NCBI RefSeq assembly: GCF_018282115.1 | Contig: NZ_CP054306.1 | Location: forward strand, 496,001-560,000 | Source of the DNA: Synechocystis sp. PCC 7338 | GTDB lineage: Bacteria > Cyanobacteriota > Cyanobacteriia > Cyanobacteriales > Microcystaceae | DNA: 64,000 nucleotides | Direction: 5' to 3' | Part shown: piece by piece, positions 10,567 through 18,750 of the stretch | Position numbering within the stretch: the first letter of the stretch is position 1 | Layout: each line of letters begins with the position of its first letter | Translations under genes and position numbers: made by a program | Notes under the pieces: generated by a model | What the model saw: the letters and a program-made list of their open reading frames with translations, nothing else | What the model was told of the DNA's origin: nothing | Database searches by the model: none

Positions 10567-10758
10567 ATGGTGCAGACAATTATGGATTCTCTAACAGAAA
10601 TATTGGAAATTAAACTACAAAAATGGCAACCAGACATAGCCACCCAAGTTCGAGAGAAAATCAGAGAAATAATTGAACTAGCTGATCAAGATGCCCTAGA
10701 TATTCTTCGCTCCCGAGCAATCGAACAAGAGGTATTAGATTTACTCGATGAGTCCTAA
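10567..10758 (+). CDS. Putative antitoxin of a MazEF-like pair
   Basis: A 63-residue acidic, helical protein (ATG at 10567; an internal ATG at 10582 is an alternative). It has no strong motif I can name; the call as antitoxin rests on its size, acidity and overlap with a MazF/PemK toxin gene. Its stop lies 11 bp inside the toxin gene, so translation is probably coupled. The C-terminus (IEQEVLDLLDES) could wrap a toxin, as short antitoxin tails do. It would neutralise the toxin and might repress the operon. The gene lies in the 0.6 kb between the two copies of the urtE 3' end. Confidence 0.7.
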   Translation: MVQTIMDSLTEILEIKLQKWQPDIATQVREKIREIIELADQDALDILRSRAIEQEVLDLLDES

Positions 10759-11068
10759 ACCTGGTGACGTTTGGCTTGTTGACTTAGGCATAGCCGCAAA
10801 GACTCGTCCTGTTGTTGTGGTATCTCGTTATGACACAAATCCTCCACGAGCTTTAATTATCTATGTTCCACTAACCACCCAATATCGACACAGTCAGTAT
10901 GAAGTTTCTTTACCAAAACTAAGCTTTCTGAAACAAGACTCCTTTGCGAACATTCAGGGCTTAGGATCTATTCCAAGGACAAGACTAGATCGGAAATTGG
11001 GTGAATTATCAAGTGAGACCTTACAAAAGATAAGACAAGCGATAATTTTTGCATTGGGTTTGCAGTAA
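10748..11068 (+). CDS. MazF/PemK-like mRNA interferase toxin
   Basis: A 106-residue protein with the PemK/MazF fold signature: KPGDVWLVDLG at 4-14, KTRPVVVVSR at 18-27, the VPLTTQ strand near 41, and IPRTRLDRKLGELS near the C-terminus. Members cleave mRNA or tRNA at short motifs when freed from the antitoxin. The ATG at 10748 overlaps the upstream small gene by 11 bp. This orientation, antitoxin first, is normal for MazEF. The pair is flanked by the real urtE end and a second partial copy, suggesting it arrived as an insertion. Which RNA it cuts cannot be told from sequence. Confidence 0.88.
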   Translation: MSPKPGDVWLVDLGIAAKTRPVVVVSRYDTNPPRALIIYVPLTTQYRHSQYEVSLPKLSFLKQDSFANIQGLGSIPRTRLDRKLGELSSETLQKIRQAIIFALGLQ

Positions 11069-11088
11069 TAATCAAGGGCTTGATCAGC

Positions 11089-11187
11089 GCAGATCGTTAC
11101 TATGCCATGCAAAAGGGAGGCATTGTGGCTTCCGGGGAAACCCAAACCCTCAGTCAGGAAGTTATTCAAAAATTCTTGGCAGTTTAA
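11089..11187 (+). pseudogene. Duplicate of the urtE 3' end (33 codons)
   Basis: Codons at 11089-11187 repeat urtE 10390-10488, from Ala-Asp-Arg-Tyr-Tyr to the stop, with an identical predicted peptide. I count eight nucleotide differences in 99. Seven are silent, in Ala, Val, Leu (two), Glu, Ile and Ala codons; the last swaps the stop TGA for TAA. There is no start codon and no upstream part of the gene. It looks like the original urtE end, displaced when a segment carrying the toxin-antitoxin pair and a diverged urtE end was inserted about 0.7 kb upstream. Confidence 0.9.
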
Positions 11188-11263
11188 TGTTTCCAGATTT
11201 TCCTCTACTGGCCGATTAATGGTATTTTTTCGGGTGTCGTAACCCTAAAGAGGAATTTGATCT

Positions 11264-11830
11264 GTGAACGTGATTCCCACGGCGATCGCCGATGTGTTGG
11301 TTTTGGAGCCCAAAGTCTTTGGCGATGAACGGGGTTTTTTCTTTGAGAGTTACAACGACAAAGTTTTTCAGCAGGCAGTGGGCATAGACCCCCATTTCGT
11401 CCAGGATAACCATTCCCTTTCCCGCCAGGGGGTATTACGGGGGCTACATTACCAAATCCAGCATCCCCAGGGAAAATTAGTACGGGCCGCCCGGGGAGAA
11501 ATTTTCGACGTGGCAGTGGATCTGCGCCGTAATTCTCCCAGTTTTGGCCAGTGGGTGGGTTGCGTGCTTAATGACCAGAATAAAAGACAGCTATGGATTC
11601 CCGCCGGTTTTGCCCACGGTTTCGCTGTCCTTTCCTCAGAAGCAGAAGTGCTATACAAAGCCACAGATTACTATGCGCCGACCTATGATCGCACCCTACT
11701 GTGGAATGACCCGGCCATCGGCATTGACTGGCCCCTCACAACCCCGCCTCTGTTATCTCCCAAGGATCAACGGGGTCTTCCCTTCGCTGAAGCGGAGGTG
11801 TTTGATTTTTCAAGACCTCCTTTTTCTTGA
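11264..11830 (+). CDS. rfbC: dTDP-4-dehydrorhamnose 3,5-epimerase
   Basis: A 188-residue cupin enzyme of the RmlC family, which epimerises dTDP-4-keto-6-deoxyglucose on the route to dTDP-L-rhamnose for surface polysaccharide. Family motifs in order: DERGFFFESYN (about 22-32), QDNHSLSRQGVLRGLHYQ (about 47-64) with the catalytic His, GEIFDVAVDLRRNSP, and the C-terminal NDPAIGIDWP. The GTG at 11264 is preceded by AAAGAGG at a proper distance, so it is taken as start. The other rhamnose genes are not in the window. It is the first ordinary gene after the toxin-antitoxin insertion. Confidence 0.95.
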   Translation: MNVIPTAIADVLVLEPKVFGDERGFFFESYNDKVFQQAVGIDPHFVQDNHSLSRQGVLRGLHYQIQHPQGKLVRAARGEIFDVAVDLRRNSPSFGQWVGCVLNDQNKRQLWIPAGFAHGFAVLSSEAEVLYKATDYYAPTYDRTLLWNDPAIGIDWPLTTPPLLSPKDQRGLPFAEAEVFDFSRPPFS

Positions 11831-11880
11831 GTTGCCCAAAAGTCTGCCGTAGGAGAATGAATGGTTCCTTGGCCGCAAGC

Positions 11881-13755
11881 TTAGGGAGAAGGGGGCAAAA
11901 TGTCAGCTTTCCCCGTTCCCTGGCCGAATTTTTGCCGGAGCCATTGCCACACTTTTGCCAGTAATTGTTCCAACCCGTACACCAGACGGTCAAGCCATTC
12001 CAAGCACCAAACTAAAACGTGTCTGTCATAACCCAAACTCTGGGCCTGGGTTTCAATCCAATCAAAGGCAGTTTCCACTTCCTGGGGCGATCGCTGTTGT
12101 TTGGCCATTGGCCCGGTGGAGTGAAGAAATTGTCCTTTTGGTTTAATTTCCCCTTGGTCAGACAAAACTTTTTCATCTAAACCCCAATCCTCCTCCAGCC
12201 AGGGATCTTGCACCACCATTCCAGGGACGCCAGGAGAAACGGAATTTACCAAGGCAGATTTTTTCCGGCCAGGGTGTTTACTACGACGGTGGCTAGGAGC
12301 GTCGATCGCCGGGGAATGATTACCGGGCACCGACAAAGCAAAATTGTGGGGGTTTTCAATGCTTTCTTCTGTCCATTGCTCAACAGCATGGGCTCCGGTG
12401 GTTGCTCCATTGCCTTGGCCCAATAGGGGCGTAACCATGGCCGGCATGGGTAAATCAGCAAACAATTCTTCCCAAGCCAACCAAGAACTGGAATTTTCCC
12501 CCGGCAAAACAGGCTTATTTTCCCCTTCTCCTCCCAATGATTGGGCTGAACTACTGCCCTGGGGAGCAAAAAAGTAGGCGATCGCCGCTTGGAGAATAAC
12601 CTTTAACTCAAAGGGGTCTGGGGCATTCGTGGGATGGCGATCGGGATTGAATAATTGCTCCAGAGTTTGTTGTACCCGCTGCTGTAAATCTTGCCCTAGA
12701 TGTTGCACTGTGGGGGGTAACACTTCCACAATTTGCTGGGACAGTTGTTGCGATTTAACTACAGTGGCTTCAATGACTGGTTGTTGTCCTAAATTTTTGA
12801 GATGGCGATTTGTTTGCCCCAGCCAATGTTTAATGCCTACTACATTAGCCTGGACGGTATTAGTTGCCACAATGGCCGTAGATGAAGGTAAAGCGGGGCT
12901 GGTTTGCCAATGGTAAATGCCCTGCCAGAGCCAATCCAGGGGGGCAAGTACCTTTCCACTCTGTTCCCCTGGACCATTGCTATCAGCGCCGGTAATTAGA
13001 GGAATACCCCGCCATTGTTTGGCCTGCAAAGCCCATTGCCGACGACGTTGATAATGCCATTGGGCCAACTCCCGCCGGATTTGTTGTTGCAATTGTTGTT
13101 GTTGCTCCGGGGAAAACACATCCAGAGTTAAATTTTCTTTGGTGGTCAGCACTAAACGGCGATCGCCACAACGGGAAGCTAAACCTTGAACGACAATGGC
13201 ATTGTTGTCGGTTCGGAAAATGCTTTTTACCTGTTCGCCAAAGTTAGCCAGTGGGGACGGATTATTGCTGGGGGGTAAAGCCGGTTTTTTTTGCTCTCCA
13301 GGCAGAGTTAGGTCTTGGTTGTTAACCGAAACACCATCTTCCCCAAGGGATTGATTATTGATTAAAGCTGAAAAATCTTGGGATAAAACTAAACCCTGAC
13401 TGGTTTGATTAACCCCGGCATGGTCAAACCAAGCTTGTAGGGAAGTAAGCACCGTTTCAATGGGTTGGTCAGCGGCGATCGCCAAATGTCCACCATCTTC
13501 CGAATTGACCTTGTCTCCACCTTGTCCGGGGGGTAAAGCCGGTGCGCCCTGGTTACCGTCTCCCCCTAACACGGGCCCTAACCACTTTTCTGGATGTAGT
13601 AGCCAGTAAAAGGGATAAATTAAAGCCTGTACACCCCATTCCGCCGCCACCCGCAGATGACGCACCGTTTCCCCCAGGCGATCGCGCAACCGTTGAGATT
13701 GGCGATTGAGATTGGTAAAAAGACGACTCTTGTAGGGGCCACGGGAACTAGACAT
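11881..13755 (-). CDS. Large protein of unknown function with low-complexity middle
   Basis: This 624-residue protein is not one I can name. The N-terminus (about 20-62) is an Arg-rich amphipathic stretch followed by WGVQALIYPFYWLLHP, which could lie on or in a membrane. The middle is long, Gln/Asn/Pro/Gly-rich and probably disordered, with a Gln-rich EQQQQLQQQ helix. One better-ordered part (about 165-235) is NAIVVQGLASRCGDRRLVLT and what follows. The C-terminus (about 575-612) is a helical, Trp-rich segment (WCLEWLDRLVYGLEQLLAKV). The base composition matches the neighbours, so there is no sign of transfer. It is divergent from pdhA across 160 bp. Confidence 0.75.
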   Translation of the reverse strand: MSSSRGPYKSRLFTNLNRQSQRLRDRLGETVRHLRVAAEWGVQALIYPFYWLLHPEKWLGPVLGGDGNQGAPALPPGQGGDKVNSEDGGHLAIAADQPIETVLTSLQAWFDHAGVNQTSQGLVLSQDFSALINNQSLGEDGVSVNNQDLTLPGEQKKPALPPSNNPSPLANFGEQVKSIFRTDNNAIVVQGLASRCGDRRLVLTTKENLTLDVFSPEQQQQLQQQIRRELAQWHYQRRRQWALQAKQWRGIPLITGADSNGPGEQSGKVLAPLDWLWQGIYHWQTSPALPSSTAIVATNTVQANVVGIKHWLGQTNRHLKNLGQQPVIEATVVKSQQLSQQIVEVLPPTVQHLGQDLQQRVQQTLEQLFNPDRHPTNAPDPFELKVILQAAIAYFFAPQGSSSAQSLGGEGENKPVLPGENSSSWLAWEELFADLPMPAMVTPLLGQGNGATTGAHAVEQWTEESIENPHNFALSVPGNHSPAIDAPSHRRSKHPGRKKSALVNSVSPGVPGMVVQDPWLEEDWGLDEKVLSDQGEIKPKGQFLHSTGPMAKQQRSPQEVETAFDWIETQAQSLGYDRHVLVWCLEWLDRLVYGLEQLLAKVWQWLRQKFGQGTGKADILPPSP

Positions 13756-13915
13756 GGGAACTACCGATTACCAATGGAATGCTCACAATGATCAAAGACC
13801 AAAGTGATCAGATTGTGTTCTATCCTACCCTGACTAGATGGGGCTGACCGACTTCGCTTAGAATCTACCATGGGGTGTAAACCTGCCCTCCATTCCACCT
13901 ACTGCAAATTGTACT

Positions 13916-14944
13916 ATGGTCTCAGAACGCATTTTGCCTGAATTGAACACCACAGAAATTTCCCTAGACCGAGAAACGGCCCTAGTCCTCTACGAAGATA
14001 TGATCCTGGGTCGCTTCTTCGAGGATAAATGCGCTGAGATGTATTACCGGGGCAAAATGTTTGGTTTTGTCCACCTCTACAACGGCCAGGAAGCGGTGTC
14101 CTCCGGTGTCATCAAGGCCATGCGCCAGGATGAAGACTATGTTTGCAGTACCTACCGAGACCACGTCCATGCCCTCAGTGCAGGGGTGCCCGCCAAGGAA
14201 GTAATGGCGGAACTGTTCGGCAAGGAAACCGGTTGCAGTCGGGGAAGGGGGGGGTCCATGCACCTATTTTCCTCGGCCCATAATCTGTTGGGGGGATTTG
14301 CGTTTATTGGGGAAGGGATTCCCGTGGCCCTGGGGGCGGCGTTTCAAACCAAGTACCGCCGGGAAGTTTTAAAAGATGACAGCTACAACCAAGTTACGGC
14401 CTGTTTCTTTGGGGATGGCACCAGCAATAACGGTCAATTTTTTGAGTGCCTGAACATGGCCGCCCTGTGGAAATTACCCATTCTGTTTGTGGTGGAAAAC
14501 AATAAATGGGCGATCGGCATGGCCCATGAGCGGGCTACCTCCCAACCGGAAATTTACAAAAAAGCCAGTGTGTTCAATATGGCTGGGGTGGAAGTGGATG
14601 GCATGGATGTGGTGGCAGTCCATAAAGTCGCAACGGAAGCGGTGGCTAGGGCTAGGGCCGGGGAAGGACCGACGTTAATCGAAGCATTGACCTATCGTTT
14701 CCGGGGACACTCCTTAGCGGATCCCGATGAACTACGGTCGGCGGAAGAAAAACAATTTTGGGCCGCCCGGGACCCCATTAAAAAGTTTGCCGCCTTTATG
14801 ACGGAACATGAGTTGGCCAGCAATGAAGAGTTGAAGGAAATTCAAAAACGAATTCAAGGGGTGATTGATGATGCGTTAACCTTTGCGGAGTCTAGCCCCG
14901 AACCCAACCCAGAAGATCTGAGGAAATATATTTTTGCCGATTAG
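13916..14944 (+). CDS. pdhA: Pyruvate dehydrogenase E1 component, alpha subunit
   Basis: A 342-residue E1-alpha that, with PdhB and thiamine diphosphate, decarboxylates pyruvate and passes the acetyl group to lipoyl-E2. The ThDP-binding motif starts [10 protein letters not shown] and ends with VVENN (about 163-196). The GRGGSMHLF segment and the [12 protein letters not shown] loop near the C-terminus are standard for the family. The start at 13916 is ATG. pdhC (E2) is also in the window at 37-38 kb, on the other strand and not linked, as is usual in Synechocystis. The upstream neighbour on the opposite strand is the 624-residue protein. Confidence 0.97.
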   Translation: MVSERILPELNTTEISLDRETALVLYEDMILGRFFEDKCAEMYYRGKMFGFVHLYNGQEAVSSGVIKAMRQDEDYVCSTYRDHVHALSAGVPAKEVMAELFGKETGCSRGRGGSMHLFSSAHNLLGGFAFIGEGIPVALGAAFQTKYRREVLKDDSYNQVTACFFGDGTSNNGQFFECLNMAALWKLPILFVVENNKWAIGMAHERATSQPEIYKKASVFNMAGVEVDGMDVVAVHKVATEAVARARAGEGPTLIEALTYRFRGHSLADPDELRSAEEKQFWAARDPIKKFAAFMTEHELASNEELKEIQKRIQGVIDDALTFAESSPEPNPEDLRKYIFAD

Positions 14945-15066
14945 TGTCCTGGGGAAGCGGCGCAATTACGTTCACCGTTTGGGAGAATGGAATGACCAGC
15001 CGTTGGAGCTTGCCGATAATCTTGCGGCCAACGAGTTGATTGAGTATTTTTCTCCCACCCCTGTGC

Positions 15067-16452
15067 ATGGAATCCAAGTTGCTAAGTGCAAATCAAGGCT
15101 TTGGCCCGGTTTTAAGAAATTCCCGCTTTTTGTTTCTCTGGGTTGGCCAAATTTTTTCCCAGTTGGCCGATAAGTTTTATCTAGTTTTGATGATTGCCCT
15201 GATCGCCAACCATTATCAGGCGGAAAATCAGTCCATCAGCGGTTGGGTGTCGGCCATTATGATCGCCAATACCATTCCAGCGGTGCTATTTGGTTCCCTG
15301 GCCGGGGTTTACGTTGACCGTTGGCAAAAAAAACAGGTGTTGGTGATTAGCAATTTTTGCCGGGGTCTTTTAATTTTGCTGTTGCCTTTTCTCCTCTGGG
15401 TCGGCGATCGCCAGAATATTAACCTGCCGGTGGGATGGCTACCTAGTTTTCTGCGGCGTTGGCAAACGGAGGAACATCAATATTTTGCTCTGCCCTTGGG
15501 TTTTGCAATTTTGTTGGCAGTTACCTTTGCCGTGTCCACCCTCACCCAGTTTTTTGCCCCAGCGGAGCAATCGGCCACCCCCTTGGTAGTACGACGGCGG
15601 AATCTATTGGCGGCTAATTCCCTCACGACCCTGACCATGATGGGGGTGCTGATCATTGGTTTTGCCATTGGGGAACCCCTGCTTACCTTAGCGGATAGTC
15701 TTTTTCCCCAGGCTGGAGATGTGGGGCCGGTGCTGGTGGTGGCGGGTTGTTACTTGGTGGCAGGCATTGTGTTGCTAATGCTGAAAACGGGGGAAAAGCA
15801 GGCCGATCCGGATTTGGTTCACCCCCATGTACTGAGTGATATTCAAGATGGCATCCGTTATCTCCAGGAAAATCATCGGGTACGCAACGCCCTGATTCAG
15901 TTGTTAATTTTATTTTCTATTTTTGCCGCCCTGTCTGTATTGGCTGTAAGTATGGCGGCCCATCTGCCGGGGTTAAGGGCTTCCCAATTCGGCTTTTTGT
16001 TAGCTTTTGGTGGTTTGGGCATGGCGATCGGTGCCCTGAGCATTGGTTACATTGGGCAAAGGTTTTCCCCCACGGAATTGGCCCTCTGGGGCTCCCTGGG
16101 CATGGGGGTTTGTCTAGTAGGATTAGCTTTGTTTGACCATAGTTTGGTGCTGACTTTTATCACCATCACCATCATGGGATTTTTCGCCGCCATGGTGGGA
16201 GTACCGATGCAAACGTTGATGCAGGTGGAAACGGACCCAGAATTTCACGGCAAAGTATTTGGCTTAGAAAATAATGCCAACAATATTGCCCTGTCTTTGC
16301 CCCTAGCCCTGGCGGGGGTGGCAGAAAGTTTATTTGGTCTGACCCCGGTGTTGTTATTTTTAGCAGCGGCGGCGATCGCCGGGGGAGTTTTAAGTTGGTA
16401 TATCAATGAAAATAGTCCCTCTGTACCTACCCGTAAGGAAAAAAGTTCTTGA
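15067..16452 (+). CDS. MFS transporter
   Basis: From the ATG at 15067 the product is about 461 residues, with roughly ten to twelve hydrophobic segments in two halves, typical of a major facilitator. The first loop has GSLAGVYVDRWQKKQVLVI, a version of the MFS motif A (G-x-x-x-D-R-x-x-R/K-K). The layout resembles MFS_3-type (enterobactin exporter EntS-like) proteins. The substrate cannot be deduced. A TTG at 15040 would add nine residues and is less likely. It follows pdhA by 122 bp on the same strand and converges with xth. Confidence 0.87.
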   Translation: MESKLLSANQGFGPVLRNSRFLFLWVGQIFSQLADKFYLVLMIALIANHYQAENQSISGWVSAIMIANTIPAVLFGSLAGVYVDRWQKKQVLVISNFCRGLLILLLPFLLWVGDRQNINLPVGWLPSFLRRWQTEEHQYFALPLGFAILLAVTFAVSTLTQFFAPAEQSATPLVVRRRNLLAANSLTTLTMMGVLIIGFAIGEPLLTLADSLFPQAGDVGPVLVVAGCYLVAGIVLLMLKTGEKQADPDLVHPHVLSDIQDGIRYLQENHRVRNALIQLLILFSIFAALSVLAVSMAAHLPGLRASQFGFLLAFGGLGMAIGALSIGYIGQRFSPTELALWGSLGMGVCLVGLALFDHSLVLTFITITIMGFFAAMVGVPMQTLMQVETDPEFHGKVFGLENNANNIALSLPLALAGVAESLFGLTPVLLFLAAAAIAGGVLSWYINENSPSVPTRKEKSS

Positions 16453-16464
16453 TTTTCCAGCTAG

Positions 16465-17262
16465 TTAATGAGCAATGGTCACCACCACCGGGGCATGGTC
16501 ACTGGGTTTTTCCCAACCTCTGGGTTCCTGGTCAATCCAACATTTTTGAGCTTGGGCGTACAGTTTCGGGGTCAAATAATGGTGGTCAATGCGCCAACCC
16601 CGATTGCGACTAAAGCCCCTAGTGCGATAATCCCACCAACTGTAGTGCCCCGTTTCCTCGGTAAATTTGCGAAACCCATCCTGCAAATCGGCGATCGCCA
16701 ACACATCTTTTAAGGCCTGTCGTTCAACAGGGGTGGACATGATGTGATTTTCTCGTCCTTTAGGATCGTGAATGTCTCGATCCTCTAGGGCAATGTTGAA
16801 ATCCCCACAGACTAAAAATTCCGGTGTATCGCTCTTGCTCAGGTTATGGAGATAGGTTTTCAGCGCTTCTAACCAACGCAGTTTATACGAATATTTTTCA
16901 CTGTCCGGGGCAGAACCATTGGGTACATAGAGATTGACAATGGCAATATTGCGGTAAATGCCGCTGATGACCCGTTTTTGTTCATCTAAATCCCCCGTCC
17001 CTTCTGATCCCACCAGGGGTGCAAAGCCGATTTTCACATCCCGTAATGGTTCACGGCTAAAAATGGCCACCCCGTTGTAGGACTTCTGCCCAGAGATGTG
17101 GCAATGATAGCCCGCCTGTTCAAAAGGTTGCCGAGGAAAATCTTCATCCACCACCTTAGTTTCCTGCAAGCAAAGCACATCAACGGTGTTTGTGCCCAGC
17201 CAATCAAGGATATGTTGTTGGCGACTACGAATAGAGTTAACGTTCCAACTGGCGATGTCCAT
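16465..17262 (-). CDS. xth: Exodeoxyribonuclease III / AP endonuclease
   Basis: A 265-residue member of the exonuclease III family, which cuts at abasic sites and removes 3' blocks in base excision repair. Motifs in order: MDIASWNVNSIRSR at the N-terminus (Asn), LCLQETKVVD (metal-binding Glu), VCGDFNIALEDRD (catalytic Asp and Asn), WRIDHHYLT and PSDHAPVVV (His). The ATG at 17262 starts right at the family N-terminus; an upstream ATG at 17292 adds ten hydrophobic, atypical residues. The start overlaps the end of the DUF3750 gene by 26 bp, so the two are probably cotranscribed. Confidence 0.95.
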   Translation of the reverse strand: MDIASWNVNSIRSRQQHILDWLGTNTVDVLCLQETKVVDEDFPRQPFEQAGYHCHISGQKSYNGVAIFSREPLRDVKIGFAPLVGSEGTGDLDEQKRVISGIYRNIAIVNLYVPNGSAPDSEKYSYKLRWLEALKTYLHNLSKSDTPEFLVCGDFNIALEDRDIHDPKGRENHIMSTPVERQALKDVLAIADLQDGFRKFTEETGHYSWWDYRTRGFSRNRGWRIDHHYLTPKLYAQAQKCWIDQEPRGWEKPSDHAPVVVTIAH

Positions 17263-17701
17263 GGGAAAACCGAGAAAAAATAGATTGGCCATAGCCCCGC
17301 CCTACTCCCCGCCAGCCTAGATCAAAACTAATTTCCGCCTGTTCTAGTACCCATTGGGCATAGGTGTTGCTATTGGGGCCGGGCCAGTAACGATAGCTGT
17401 AACAGTGGGGATAGAGTTGGGGACTATTAAGAATAATTTCCCCCAGGCGATCGCCAAGGGGCCCAGACCATTGCTGGGCCAAAAAACTGGGGCCGTTACC
17501 CACCCCGCCATAGGGAGTGAGCAAATTTTGGTGGAGATGACCCCAACTTGGGGACTTCAATTCTCGCCGTTGCCACACTTCCCATCTTTGTAAATTTTCC
17601 AAACTTTGACCATGGCGATCGCCGACCACATACCAATAATGGACAGCCCAGCGACCAACGAAGGGAATTTTGGCCCACAACAGTTGCACTTCCATCGCCA
17701 T
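17237..17701 (-). CDS. DUF3750 family protein
   Basis: A 154-residue protein rich in Trp, Tyr and Gly that I assign, with moderate confidence, to DUF3750. Features include FVGRWAVHYWYVVG (about 14-27), a GHLHQNLLTPYGGVGNG segment (about 54-70), and YPHCYSYRYWPGPNSNTY (about 97-114). It has a Cys/His pair and conserved aromatics but no known activity. The C-terminal end overlaps the xth start by 26 bp and ndk lies 30 bp upstream on the same strand, so ndk, this gene and xth form a likely three-gene transcription unit. No function is inferred. Confidence 0.75.
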   Translation of the reverse strand: MAMEVQLLWAKIPFVGRWAVHYWYVVGDRHGQSLENLQRWEVWQRRELKSPSWGHLHQNLLTPYGGVGNGPSFLAQQWSGPLGDRLGEIILNSPQLYPHCYSYRYWPGPNSNTYAQWVLEQAEISFDLGWRGVGRGYGQSIFSRFSHGHRQLER

Positions 17702-17731
17702 GGCAGTTAAGCAAAAAGCTACGGGAATAAT

Positions 17732-18181
17732 CTACTCATACAGCCAAGGGTTAAGGGTGGCATGCCATTCATTCACTTCTTCTTCCTTGAACCAGAGGGC
17801 AATTTCCCGTTGAGCAGTTTCAATGGCATCGGAACCATGGATAATGTTGCGGCCCACAGAGACTCCGTAATCTCCCCGGATAGTGCCAGGGGCGGCGGCG
17901 TGGGGATCCGTAGCGCCAATCATTTGCCGGGAAGTGGAAACCACAGAGTCACCTTCCCACACCATGGCCACCACAGGGGAAGAACAAATAAATTTCACTA
18001 AACCAGAAAAGAATGGTTTATCGTTGAGAGCTTCGTAATGTTTTTCTGCTAACTCCTGGGAAACAGTCATCACCTTCATGGCGACTAATTTGAAGCCTTT
18101 TTTCTCGAAACGGCCGACAATTTCCCCAATTAATTGCCGTTGTACCCCGTCGGGCTTGATCATGATAAATGTGCGTTCCAT
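17732..18181 (-). CDS. ndk: Nucleoside diphosphate kinase
   Basis: The 149-residue length is normal for Ndk, which transfers the gamma phosphate of ATP to other nucleoside diphosphates through a phosphohistidine. The active-site motif NIIHGSDA (about 112-119) and the opening [20 protein letters not shown] are standard. A good Shine-Dalgarno (AAAGGAGG in the sense strand) lies upstream of the ATG at 18181. An inverted repeat TGTTAA/TTAACA at 18204-18221 sits in the leader and could be regulatory or structural. It is the first gene of the ndk-DUF3750-xth unit. Confidence 0.97.
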   Translation of the reverse strand: MERTFIMIKPDGVQRQLIGEIVGRFEKKGFKLVAMKVMTVSQELAEKHYEALNDKPFFSGLVKFICSSPVVAMVWEGDSVVSTSRQMIGATDPHAAAPGTIRGDYGVSVGRNIIHGSDAIETAQREIALWFKEEEVNEWHATLNPWLYE

Positions 18182-18360
18182 GGCAACCTCCTTTTGCTTT
18201 TTCTGTTAAAAAAACTTAACAATCACCCTGTATTTTACATGGTTTGGGCATCTGGATTATCTATGGTGACCAGTCCCAATCGGGAGGGCAAAAATGGCTC
18301 TGGCGATCGCCGTTGACCCTGACTGGGGAGAGGGGCGCAATAATAATCTTGGCAAAAAGC

Positions 18361-18389
18361 TTGACAATGGGCACCACTTTCAGCACAAT
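18361..18389 (+). promoter_or_regulatory. Candidate promoter of tRNA-Ala
   Basis: A consensus TTGACA at 18361-18366 is followed after exactly 17 bases by CACAAT at 18384-18389, four of six matches to the -10 consensus. The predicted start, around 18396, is about nine bases upstream of the tRNA 5' end. Spacing and position fit a sigma-70 type promoter for the tRNA gene. Confidence 0.55.
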
Positions 18390-18404
18390 GGAATACTGTG
18401 ACTC

Positions 18405-18477
18405 GGGGCTATAGCTCAGTTGGTAGAGCACTTGCATGGCATGCAAGGGGTCAGCGGTTCGAGCCCGCTTAGCTCCA
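18405..18477 (+). tRNA. tRNA-Ala (anticodon GGC)
   Basis: A complete 73-base cloverleaf. The acceptor stem GGGGCTA pairs with TAGCTCC and the discriminator is A. The D arm is GCTC/GAGC, and the anticodon stem CTTGC/GCAAG encloses the loop ATGGCAT, giving anticodon GGC for alanine codons GCC and GCU. The T arm AGCGG/CCGCT holds TTCGAGC. CCA is not encoded. The 270 bp behind it is AT-rich and leads to a Rieske oxygenase gene. Confidence 0.97.
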
Positions 18478-18750
18478 TAAGGTTTTGTATTCGTTCTTGT
18501 TTGTTGGGGTTCAGGGAATTTTTCCTAATTAGGCCAATTCTGCCAATACCCCATAGTTTCGGTTGTCCTCAAGAGACGCCCGTGCAGAAAATTATTAATG
18601 CCATCTTCTAGGGGAAATGCAAAAGATGTCAGTGGGAAATGCTGCTCCATGATTTTCTGCCCAACAAATGGTGGGAGCACTTCAATCAAAATTTAAATAT
18701 TGTTTTAAATATAGTTAAATTAAAAGGGAAAATTTTATTAAAATGGCAAG

